A DNA stretch of 13,554 nt, from positions 1 through 13,554 of the forward strand of contig JAQGHZ010000525.1 in NCBI GenBank assembly GCA_028291485.1, in the 5' to 3' direction. This document shows, piece by piece, positions 1 to 6,977 of this stretch. Under the pieces are notes generated by a model. That model was given only the letters and a program-made list of their open reading frames with translations, was not told the DNA's origin and made no database searches. The position numbers and the translations under genes were made by a program. How positions within the stretch are numbered: position 1 is the stretch's first letter; every line of letters starts with the position of its first letter. Source of the DNA: Rubritepida sp. (GTDB lineage Bacteria; Pseudomonadota; Alphaproteobacteria; Acetobacterales; Acetobacteraceae).

Positions 1-1866
1 GAGCGTGATCTGGACGAGCGCCTCATTGGGCCCCAGCCGGTCGAGGGCGGTCGCCGCATCGATCTGCGTGTCGCGCAACTGCAGGTATTCGGGCGCGACC
101 GCGGCGATGTCGCTTTCCGCCTCCTCCCGCGCCGCGCGCCGCGCGCGGATCCGCTTGTCCAGGTCGCCCGCCGCGCGGCCCGAGGAGATCAGGTTGTCGC
201 GCTCGACCAGGAGGGCGTTCAACTCGACGTCGAGGTCCTGGCGCCGGCGGATGGCGTCCGCGACCCGCTCATTGCCGCCCGAGGCGCCCAGCCGGGCGCT
301 GGTCTGGTTCAGGAAGCGCGCGGTCTCGCTGCGCTGGGAGAGCTGCATCCCCCCGAAAGCCTCGGCCATCAACGCCTCGGCCTGGGCCGGATTGTCACGT
401 GCCGTCGACACCAGCGTGTCCACATAGGGCAGGATATCGGCCGGGCCGAGGCCGATCCGGCGCTCCCGCAGGATCCCGGCCGCGCGCCGGAAGGCGGCCA
501 GCGCCTCGGCCTTCTGCCCCTCCGCCAGGTATTCCCGCCCGGAGAGGGACAGGGTCGTGGCGACAGGGCGCTCGCCCGGCAGGCTGGCCGACAGCCGCTC
601 CCCGGCCGAGCGGAAGCGCTCCGCCGAGACCCCCTCCCCGTCCGCACGGACCAGCGCCATGCCTTCGGCCCGCAGCGCCCGGCCCGCCAGGATGCCTGGG
701 GCGAGGCCCGCATTGCGCAGGACCGTCTGCCCCCGGGCCATCATCGCCGACGCCTTGTCGGGCTCGCCCAGGCGCGAGGCGACCACGGCGCCGTAGCGCG
801 CCGTCTCCGCCATGCCGAGGATCGCCGAATAGACCTGCGGCTCGATGACCTCGCCGAAGACCGGCGGCTGCGTGCTGGACGCGAGAAGCCGTGCCGGCAC
901 CGCCGCGCGGTATTCCGCCTCCGCCGCATCGAGTTGCCCCTGTGCCTCGCGCAGGCAGGACCGGTTCAGCTCGTGCATGCCGCGGTACTGGTGCAGGCGG
1001 GCCGAGGCGGTGCGGTCGGCGGAGGCGGTGGCCATCGCCGCCGCCCGCTAGAAGAGCCGGTCCGCCTCCTGGAAGCGCTGCTGGTTCGAAAGGTTGATCG
1101 CGATGTGCATGAGCGGCATCGCGAGGTTCGGGTTTGAGTCCGAGCGCAGGACCGCGATGCGCGCCGCCAGCGCCTGGCGGTAGACGTCCTCCGCCCCGGC
1201 GAAGTTCTCCGTCTGGTTCAGGTCGCGGCCCAGCAGCAGCAGGCGGTCGTATTGCGCCTCGTCCGCCGCCCCGACACGGTCCGCCGCCAGCCGCGAGACC
1301 GCGAGCTGCACGGCCTCGGACCGCGCGACGGGGGCGGAATCGCCTTCCGGCGCCACCTGCCCGGTCACCATGCGCTCGATGACCGGAAGCGTGGCCGGGA
1401 GCCCGTCGGCCACGACGATGCCGTCGCGGCCGCGCACCACGAGGCCCATATGGGAGGAGCCGTTGGAGCGGCGGGTACAGGCCAGCAGCCGGGCCGGGAC
1501 ATTGCCCAGGATGGTGGTGCTCTGCGGCGTCTCGCACTGGAAGCGCCGCTCGATCCATTCGCGCCAGCGCCCGGAGGTGGCGAGCTGGTCCAAATCGCCC
1601 GGCTCCCGCAGCGTGTAGATTCGCGCCGAAGGCTGCGTCCAGCCGCCGCAGAACACCTCCTCCGCATGGGCGAGCGGCAGCCCCAGGGCGGCACCGCCCG
1701 CGCGCTGCGCGACGCAGGCCTCGTTGCGCTGGTTCCGGCCGACAGGCCGGCTTTCGGTCCCGGACGCCCGCGTCGAGCTCGCATAGGCTTCGGGCGGCGG
1801 GCCGGCGCAGCCGGCCTGGAGGAGGCCGCTCAGCGCGACGAACAGGGCCAGGGCGACGTTGCGCAA
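1..1866 (-). pseudogene. TPR-CHAT domain protein interrupted by an in-frame amber codon; 3' end outside window
   Basis: The frame starts at a TTG (1866-1864) about 9 nt after an AGGA ribosome site (1879-1876). It runs to the window edge with one stop, TAG at 1050-1048, so 272 residues precede it and 349 codons follow. Residues 1-20 form a hydrophobic export signal ending in LLQAGC; this resembles a lipobox, but with Gln at -3 it is not canonical. Residues about 200-272 and the part just after the stop are Ala-rich TPR-like helices. Further on come a charged coiled-coil stretch (RRRQDLDVELNALLVERDN) and, at the edge, LGPNEALVQITL, which resembles the opening of CHAT domains. CHAT is a caspase-like peptidase fold often fused to TPRs; its catalytic His/Cys would lie outside the window. 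The stop falls inside a TPR helix (EADRLF-stop-RAA), as expected of a nonsense change from a codon such as CAG. It could also be a sequencing error. A downstream restart at ATG 1035-1033 is possible but has no visible ribosome site. Confidence 0.75.
1048..1050 (-). other. In-frame TAG stop inside the TPR-CHAT gene
   Basis: The plus-strand cta at 1048-1050 reads TAG on the minus strand. Triplet-by-triplet reading of 1-1047 in the same frame shows no other stop. The residues on both sides keep TPR-like composition and spacing. A single C-to-T change from CAG (Gln) would explain it. Confidence 0.9.
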
Positions 1867-1868
1867 GC

Positions 1869-2201
1869 TCAGTAATCCTGGTCGGCGACGTTGGTCAGCA
1901 TCACGTCCGGATCGTCCACCGTGCCCAGATCGTTGTTCAGGATGACGTTATTGACAACCGGGATGATGGGGATCCGGAAGATCACAGGCGTCACGCAGTT
2001 CACGCTGGTGAGGGTACAGTTGTTGAAGCGGTAGAATTGCGAGCCGGTCGGCGGCACGCCGAGGGCGAGGGCAGCGGGGGGCGCGCTCGCGCTGGACGTC
2101 ACGGCCGGATCGGTCGCCCTTCGTGGCCAGATCCAGTCCTCGGGCGATCTCGGCATCCAGGTGAGGGCGGGTTCGACTGGGCGAAGCTTGAGGCAATGCA
2201 A
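1869..2201 (-). pseudogene. C-terminal remnant of a filamentous-haemagglutinin-type exoprotein
   Basis: The frame ends at TGA 1871-1869 and could open as far as a TTG at 2201, but only the last 75 or so residues look like protein. They include FYRFNNCTLTSVNC, a hydrophobic and Asn-rich stretch, and an acidic tail ending NVADQDY. From memory, this resembles the tails of very large secreted proteins with a filamentous haemagglutinin N-terminal domain (two-partner secretion) in Acetobacteraceae. The N-terminal secretion domain and the repeats that should precede it are absent: upstream of about 2100 the frame loses this character and hits a stop at 2246-2244. The next gene, TPR-CHAT, starts 2 nt after this stop and its ribosome site lies inside this sequence, so the two were probably one transcription unit. 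It might instead be a small hypothetical protein. Confidence 0.5.
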
Positions 2202-2225
2202 ATATTGCAGGACGTATAAATAGCG
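2193..2225 (+). promoter_or_regulatory. AT-rich patch with overlapping inverted repeats, possible promoter/operator
   Basis: This is the only AT-rich patch in the gap before the gene at 2357. It contains GCAAT-N6-ATTGC (2193-2208), an overlapping TGCAA-ATA-TTGCA (2197-2209), and TATAAAT (2215-2221), which could be a -10 element. No convincing -35 lies at 16-18 nt. It lies about 130 nt upstream of the carboxymuconolactone-decarboxylase-like gene. The remainder of 2226-2356 holds nothing I can name. Confidence 0.25.
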
Positions 2226-2356
2226 GACGCATCGCCTGGCGGGTCACCGGTTTTGCACAGGCACATCGAGCGCCTGTCCGAGGGCTGATGCGCAGGGGAG
2301 GATGACGCCTCCGGAATAAACATCCATCGTGACCGCACACGGTACACGGAGCTGGC

Positions 2357-2758
2357 ATGGCCGACATCACGGAAGACGCGATCCAACAGGGCGTCGAGAG
2401 TTTCATGGCGACCTTCGGCCGATTGCCGCCGAATTTCGCTTTGATGGCGGAGCACGCGCCCGGTGCCTTCGCGGGCTACGGCCTGACGCGATCCTATGTC
2501 ATGCGGGACCGGGACGAAGGCGGCGCGCTGGATCTCAAGACAAAGGAACTGATCTTCGCCCTGCTGGACACCCTCGTGGGGCAGACGACGGGCGCCAGGA
2601 ATCACGCGACAGCCGCCATGAAACTGGGCCTGAGCCTGCCGGAACTGGCGGAGGGTCTTGTGCAGGTCATGATGGTCGGCGGCATCACGACATGGAACGT
2701 GTCGGGCGCGGACGTCCTGCGCCACTGCATCGACCTTCAGAAAACCGCTCAGCCCTAA
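2357..2758 (+). CDS. Carboxymuconolactone decarboxylase family (AhpD-like fold) protein
   Basis: This 133-residue protein has the length and all-helical pattern of the carboxymuconolactone decarboxylase family. The core is KTKELIFALLDTLVGQTTGARNHATAAMKLGLSLPEL, residues about 57-95, followed by EGLVQVMMVGGITTW, where the family has its conserved E and GG positions. The His of RNHATAAMKLG aligns with the family His. There is no cysteine anywhere, so the CxxC redox pair of AhpD is absent and a peroxidase-reductant role is unlikely. A lactone/decarboxylase-like or uncharacterised role fits better. The ATG at 2357 follows GGAG (2348-2351) by 5 nt. It is separated by about 240 nt from the aminopeptidase gene and is probably a single-gene unit. 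The substrate is unknown. Confidence 0.8.
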   Translation: MADITEDAIQQGVESFMATFGRLPPNFALMAEHAPGAFAGYGLTRSYVMRDRDEGGALDLKTKELIFALLDTLVGQTTGARNHATAAMKLGLSLPELAEGLVQVMMVGGITTWNVSGADVLRHCIDLQKTAQP

Positions 2759-2995
2759 TCCTGTCGATCGGGTTCCGGTCCGCGGAGGATGGGCGATGGG
2801 TCACGTCGTCGAGAAATCGGATCGGACGTGGTTTGCAGGCGCCACCTGCTGGCCGACATCATCGGCATGCCTTACATTTGCGGCGATCGCGCATCCCGCC
2901 AACGTGCTGGACTGCGACGCAGCCGAGCCACTGCTGCGTCAGGTGCCGCCCGATGGCCGGTCGCGGCCCCGATCGCCTCGCGGAGAACACCTTTC
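2759..2995. other. Non-coding gap, nothing recognised
   Basis: A 237-nt stretch between two codirectional genes. The aminopeptidase frame stays open upstream to 2789, but the extra residues are Arg/Cys-rich, lack family similarity, and would bypass the ribosome site at 2982. A short inverted repeat GCAGG-N5-CCTGC (2835-2849) is present and may be chance in such GC-rich DNA. Confidence 0.5.
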
Positions 2996-4255
2996 ATGGA
3001 CCAGATCGCGACAGCCTCAGCCCATCCCGGCACGCAGGAATCGCTCGCCCGCCTGGCGGACGTCGCCGTCCGCGTCGGGCTGAACCTTCGGGCCGGCCAG
3101 GAAGTGGTCATGACCGCCTCGATCGAGGCGCTGCCGCTGGCGCGCCTCATCACCGATGCGGCCTACAAGGCGGGCGCCAGCCTCGTCACCACGCTCTTCT
3201 CCGACGACCAGCAGGCGCTGTCGCGCTTCCGGCACGCCACTTCGGAGAGCTTCGACACCGCGCCCGGATGGCTCTTCGACGGGATGGCCGAGGCGTTCCG
3301 CCGCGGCGCGGCCCGCCTCGCCATCGTCGGCGAGGATCCGAGCCTCCTGGCGGGGCAGGACGCCGCGCTGGTGGCCCGCGCCAACCGCGCCAGGGCCCAG
3401 GCCTACCGCCCGGCGCTCGAGCTCATCACCGCCTCGGCCATCAACTGGAGCCTGGTGCCCTACGCCTCGCCGGCCTGGGCGCGGGCGATGTTCCCGGAGT
3501 TGCCGGAGGCCGAGGCCGTGGACCGGCTCTGGGCCGCGATCTTCGCCGCGACGCGGGTGGACATGGCCGATCCCGTCGCCGCCTGGGACTCGCACAATGC
3601 CGTGCTGATGGCCCGCCGGAAGCTGCTGACCGGGCGGAACTACGCCGCGCTGCGGTTCCGCGGCCCGGGCACGGACCTCACCGTCGGGCTCGCGGAGGGG
3701 CATGCCTGGATGGGCGGCCAGTCCACCGCGCTCAACGGCATCACGGGCAATCCGAACATCCCGACCGAGGAGGTCTTCACCACGCCGCATGCCGCCCGCA
3801 CGACGGGGCATGTCGTGGCCACCAAGCCCCTCGCCTATCAGGGCACGCTGATCCGCGACATCCGCGTGCGGTTCGAGGGCGGCGTCATCGTCGAGGCCTC
3901 GGCCAGCACCGGCCAGGAGGTGCTGGAGCGCATGATCGGCAGCGACGAGGGCGCCCGCCGGCTGGGCGAGGTGGCCCTGGTGCCCGCCTCCTCGCCGATC
4001 TCGCGGAGCGGGCTGCTCTTCCTGAACACGCTGTTCGACGAGAACGCCGCGAGCCACATCGCGCTCGGGCAGGCCTACAAGAAGTGCTTCACCGACGGCG
4101 ACACGATCACCCAGGAGGACTTCACCGCGCGCGGCGGCAACAGCAGCCTCATCCATGTGGACTGGATGATCGGCTCGGCGCAGGTCGACGTGGACGGCAT
4201 CGACATCAAGGGGGCGGCCGAGCCGGTCATGCGCGCCGGCGAATGGGTGGGCTGA
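2996..4255 (+). CDS. M29 family metallo-aminopeptidase (aminopeptidase T/PepS-like)
   Basis: This 419-residue protein has the typical length of the M29 family, cytoplasmic dinuclear-metal aminopeptidases that remove N-terminal residues from peptides. The family's metal-ligand set can be placed by spacing: Glu259 in NIPTEEVF, Glu325 in LGEVAL, His354 and Tyr361 in HIALGQAY, and His387 and Asp389 in IHVDWMIGS. All six are present, so the enzyme looks active. There is no signal peptide. The ATG at 2996 follows GGAG (2982-2985) by 10 nt, and recognisable family sequence begins soon after it (ESLARLADVAVRVGLNL). The gene converges on the LysR gene with only 19 nt between the stops and no hairpin terminator. 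Nothing next to it suggests a specific peptide or amide substrate. Confidence 0.92.
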   Translation: MDQIATASAHPGTQESLARLADVAVRVGLNLRAGQEVVMTASIEALPLARLITDAAYKAGASLVTTLFSDDQQALSRFRHATSESFDTAPGWLFDGMAEAFRRGAARLAIVGEDPSLLAGQDAALVARANRARAQAYRPALELITASAINWSLVPYASPAWARAMFPELPEAEAVDRLWAAIFAATRVDMADPVAAWDSHNAVLMARRKLLTGRNYAALRFRGPGTDLTVGLAEGHAWMGGQSTALNGITGNPNIPTEEVFTTPHAARTTGHVVATKPLAYQGTLIRDIRVRFEGGVIVEASASTGQEVLERMIGSDEGARRLGEVALVPASSPISRSGLLFLNTLFDENAASHIALGQAYKKCFTDGDTITQEDFTARGGNSSLIHVDWMIGSAQVDVDGIDIKGAAEPVMRAGEWVG

Positions 4256-4274
4256 GGCCCTACCCTTCGCCCCA

Positions 4275-5168
4275 TCACCCTTCACCCCAGCCCTGGGCCG
4301 CCTCCTCCAGCAGCCAGTCGCGAAAGCTGCGCAGCGCCGGCTCGCCGAGGCGCCCCGTCTCCACCATCAGCACGAAGCTGCGCGTCGAGCGGCGAAGGCC
4401 CGGCGCCGGCACCACCACGCGGCCGGCGGCGAGGTCCGGCCCGATCAGCCCACGGATCGCCAGTGCCACGCCCAGCCCCTCGCGTGCCGCGTCGATGGCG
4501 AGGCTGATGCTCTCGAAGGAGGGACCGGCCTCCGCATCCACGCCGGCGATGCCCTGCGCCTCCAGCCAGCGGGCCCAGTCGCGCGGGCGCTGGCGCGAAT
4601 GGAGCAGCGTCTGGCCCATCCAGCGGAAGCCGCCGGGATCGACGATTCCCGGCGCGCAGACCGGCATCGTCTCGATGGGCAGCAGGGCGTCCACCCGGAA
4701 GCCGGGGCGTGGGCGGTCCTCCGCGACCGCGATCACCGCATCGAATTTTCCGGGCGATAGCTCCAGCGGATCGGCGCTGGTGGTCAGCGCGATCTCCAGC
4801 TCCGGATGCCGCGCGCGCAGGCGGCCCCAGCGCGGGATAAGCCAGCGGCTGGCGAAGAGCGCATAGGCGCCGACCGAGACGGGCACCGCCCGTGCGGCCC
4901 GGCGGGCCTCGGCCACCCCCTCCTCCAGCCGGTCGAGCGCGGCGCCGCTGGCCTCCATCAGCGCCGTGCCGGGTCCGGTCAGGGTGAGGCCGCCGGGGCC
5001 GCGCAGGAACAGCGTCAGGCCGAGCCCCTCCTCGAGGAACCGGATCTGCCGGCTGACCGCGCCGGGCGTGACCGACAATTCGTCCGCCGCGCGAGTGACG
5101 CTGCGATGGCGCGCCGCCGCCTCGAAGGCGCGCAGGGCATTGAGCGAGGGCAGCCGGCGGTAGGTCAT
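4275..5168 (-). CDS. LysR family transcriptional regulator (GcvA-like group)
   Basis: A 297-residue regulator of normal LysR length. The N-terminal winged helix-turn-helix (about residues 5-65) contains SLNALRAFEAAARHRSVTRA and LSVTPGAVSRQIRFLEEGLG, the pattern of the GcvA/AmpR-like group. It is followed by a linker helix and a periplasmic-binding-protein-like effector domain from about residue 93. The ATG at 5168 begins MTYRRLPSLNALRAF, a standard start for this group. It is transcribed divergently from the acyl-CoA dehydrogenase/Bug operon, and a LysR-type inverted repeat lies 6 nt upstream of its own start codon. The simplest reading is a local activator of that operon that represses itself. 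The effector is unknown; an acyl-CoA or the ligand of the neighbouring Bug protein are guesses. Confidence 0.93.
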   Translation of the reverse strand: MTYRRLPSLNALRAFEAAARHRSVTRAADELSVTPGAVSRQIRFLEEGLGLTLFLRGPGGLTLTGPGTALMEASGAALDRLEEGVAEARRAARAVPVSVGAYALFASRWLIPRWGRLRARHPELEIALTTSADPLELSPGKFDAVIAVAEDRPRPGFRVDALLPIETMPVCAPGIVDPGGFRWMGQTLLHSRQRPRDWARWLEAQGIAGVDAEAGPSFESISLAIDAAREGLGVALAIRGLIGPDLAAGRVVVPAPGLRRSTRSFVLMVETGRLGEPALRSFRDWLLEEAAQGWGEG

Positions 5169-5174
5169 GAAGCG

Positions 5175-5191
5175 TTGAGTTTAGCTCAAAC
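5175..5191. promoter_or_regulatory. LysR-type operator candidate in the divergent lysR/acyl-CoA dehydrogenase region
   Basis: TTGAG-TTTAG-CTCAA (5175-5189) is a perfect 5-bp inverted repeat and contains the T-N11-A pattern of LysR boxes. GTTT-N5-AAAC (5179-5191) overlaps it. It lies just before the LysR start codon and about 85 nt upstream of the dehydrogenase ATG, where an autorepression/activation site would be expected. A GC hairpin (GGCGGG-N5-CCCGCC, 5218-5234) follows in the probable 5' leader of the dehydrogenase transcript. Confidence 0.55.
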
Positions 5192-5273
5192 CGCCCTCCG
5201 GACAAATCGATTGGCGCGGCGGGTGCGCCCCGCCTACTGAGCGCTTCGAGGAAACCATCAGGAAAGAACCGCC

Positions 5274-6977
5274 ATGCATCTGCGCTCCATCGCGCCGCCC
5301 GTGGCCCCTCCCTCGGGCGCTGCCGCGGTTCCGGACAGCCATGGGCTCAACCTCTGGCGCGCCGATCCCACTCTCGCGCGGCTGTTGGGCCTCTATCTGC
5401 CCCCGGACCTTGCCGCGCATCTCGCGCCGCATCTCGACCGGTTGGGCGCGCTCGCCGGCGGCGATCTGGAAACGCTGGCGCTGACCGCCGACCGCCATCC
5501 GCCGGTGCTGCACAGCCGCTCCCGCCGCGGCGAGGATTCGCAGCACATCGAATACCACCCCGCCTATCGCGAGATGGAACGGCTGGCCTTCGGCGAGTAC
5601 GGGCTGGCCGCGCTCTCGCATCGCGGCGGCGTACTGGGCTGGGACGCGCCCATGCCGCCGGCGGCGAAATACGCCCTCACCTACCTCTTCGTGCAGGCGG
5701 AGTTCGGCCTCTGCTGCCCGGTCAGCATGACCGACAGCCTGACGCGCACGCTGCGCAAGTTCGGCGATCCCGCGCTGGTCGCGCGCTACCTGCCGGCGCT
5801 GACCAGCCAGGATCTCGACGCGCTGTCCCAGGGCGCGATGTTCATGACCGAGCAGGGTGCCGGCTCGGACATCGGCGCCACGGTCGTCAGTGCCTCGCCC
5901 AACGAGGATGGAAGCTGGGCGCTCTCCGGCGACAAGTGGTTCTGCTCCAATGCCGATGCCGAGCTCGCCATGGTGCTGGCGCGGCGCGAGGGCGGGCCGC
6001 CGGGGCTGAAGGGCGTCTCGCTCTTCCTGCTGCCCCGGCTCCTGCCGAACGGTACGCCGAATAGCTACCGGATCGTCCGACTCAAGGAAAAGCTCGGCAC
6101 GCGCTCCATGGCGAGCGGCGAGATCCGGCTGGAGGGCGCCACGGCCTGGCTGGTCGGCGATCCCGGTGCCGGCTTCAGGCAGATGGCCGACATGGTGAAC
6201 AACTCGCGCCTCTCGAACGGCGTGCGCGCCGCCGGCCTGATGCGCCGCGCGACGACGGAGGCGCTCTACATCGCGCATCGTCGCGTCGCCTTCGGCAAGC
6301 GCATCGTGGAGATGCCGCTGATGCGCCGGCAACTCGCAAAGATGCTGGTGCCCACGGAGCAGGCGCGCAGCATGGTCTTCCTCACGGCCGAGGCGCTGCG
6401 CCGCTCGGATGCCGGCGAGGACGGCGCCTATGCCCTGCTGCGCATCCTCACGCCGCTGCTGAAGTTCCGCGCCTGCCGAGACGCGCGCCGCGTCACCGGC
6501 GACGCCATGGAGGTGCGCGGGGGCTGCGGCTACATCGAGGAATTCTCGGACGCCCGCCTGCTGCGCGACGCGCATCTCGGCAGTATCTGGGAGGGCACGA
6601 GCAACATCGTGGCCCTCGACGTGATGCGCGCCGCACAGCGCGAAGGCTCGCTGCCCGTGCTCGCCGCCCAGATCCGCTCGATGCTCGGCAATGGCGAGGC
6701 CCTGCCCGAGGCGCTGCCGGCGCTGGAACGCGCGATGTCGCTCGCCGCGGCGGCGCTGGAGGACGCGGCGCTCGCACGCCAGGCGGCCTCGGCGCTGTAC
6801 CACCTGACCTCGGCCGCGGCGCTGGCCTGGGAGGCGGAGCGGCTCGGCATGCCGGAGCGGCTCGCCCTCGCCCGGCTGGTGCTGCGTCACCGGCTGTTGC
6901 CGCGCGATCCGCTCGATCCCGGCAACGTCGAGGAGATTTCCGCCGCACTGCTAGCCGATCCCGGAGAAGCCGCATGA
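5274..6977 (+). CDS. AidB-type acyl-CoA dehydrogenase
   Basis: At 567 residues this is much longer than the ~380-residue short-chain acyl-CoA dehydrogenases and fits the AidB/large-ACAD branch. Landmarks are the FAD/substrate segment MTEQGAGSDIGAT (191-203), GDKWFCSNADAE (219-230), RLKEKLGTRSMASGEI (269-284), and the C-terminal GCGYIEEF...LGSIWEGTSNIVALDVMRA (417-453). Glu440 of WEGTSN is where dehydrogenases carry the catalytic base. AidB proteins bind FAD, and E. coli AidB also binds DNA and is linked to alkylation stress, but many relatives sit in catabolic operons. Here the overlap with a Bug gene and the divergent LysR favour a catabolic flavoenzyme. The ATG at 5274 follows AGGAAAG (5260-5266) by 7 nt. 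The N-terminal ~25 residues are Pro/Ala-rich and may be disordered. The substrate is not known. Confidence 0.9.
   Translation: MHLRSIAPPVAPPSGAAAVPDSHGLNLWRADPTLARLLGLYLPPDLAAHLAPHLDRLGALAGGDLETLALTADRHPPVLHSRSRRGEDSQHIEYHPAYREMERLAFGEYGLAALSHRGGVLGWDAPMPPAAKYALTYLFVQAEFGLCCPVSMTDSLTRTLRKFGDPALVARYLPALTSQDLDALSQGAMFMTEQGAGSDIGATVVSASPNEDGSWALSGDKWFCSNADAELAMVLARREGGPPGLKGVSLFLLPRLLPNGTPNSYRIVRLKEKLGTRSMASGEIRLEGATAWLVGDPGAGFRQMADMVNNSRLSNGVRAAGLMRRATTEALYIAHRRVAFGKRIVEMPLMRRQLAKMLVPTEQARSMVFLTAEALRRSDAGEDGAYALLRILTPLLKFRACRDARRVTGDAMEVRGGCGYIEEFSDARLLRDAHLGSIWEGTSNIVALDVMRAAQREGSLPVLAAQIRSMLGNGEALPEALPALERAMSLAAAALEDAALARQAASALYHLTSAAALAWEAERLGMPERLALARLVLRHRLLPRDPLDPGNVEEISAALLADPGEAA

Noticed and set aside
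2037..2219. 60-codon plus-strand frame ending GFDWAKLEAMQILQDV
   Set aside because: The last residues look protein-like, but the start has no ribosome site and the first half is the antisense of the exoprotein remnant.
1948..2406. 152-codon minus-strand frame crossing the 2110-2356 gap
   Set aside because: It overlaps the exoprotein tail in another frame and the start of the gene at 2357; no domain or ribosome site supports it.
2789..2995. N-terminal extension of the aminopeptidase
   Set aside because: The residues are Arg/Cys-rich with no M29 similarity, and a proper ribosome site precedes ATG 2996.
4256..4274. Terminator between the convergent aminopeptidase and LysR genes
   Set aside because: The 19-nt gap contains no stem of useful length and no T-tract.
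3017..4285. 422-codon minus-strand frame opposite the aminopeptidase
   Set aside because: Composition is that of a shadow frame (His/Gly/Arg/Ala with no motifs), whereas the plus strand encodes the complete M29 ligand set.
2329..4866. 845-codon plus-strand frame crossing three genes
   Set aside because: It runs out of frame through the decarboxylase-like gene, the aminopeptidase and the antisense of LysR; no continuous domain is visible.
5218..5234. GGCGGG-N5-CCCGCC hairpin upstream of the acyl-CoA dehydrogenase as a riboswitch or attenuator
   Set aside because: A single short GC stem is expected by chance in this base composition, with no alternative pairing or leader frame visible.
5181..6890. 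569-codon open frame on the minus strand opposite the acyl-CoA dehydrogenase
   Set aside because: Its His/Arg/Gly-rich, motif-free translation is typical of the antisense frame of GC-rich genes; the plus frame carries all dehydrogenase motifs.
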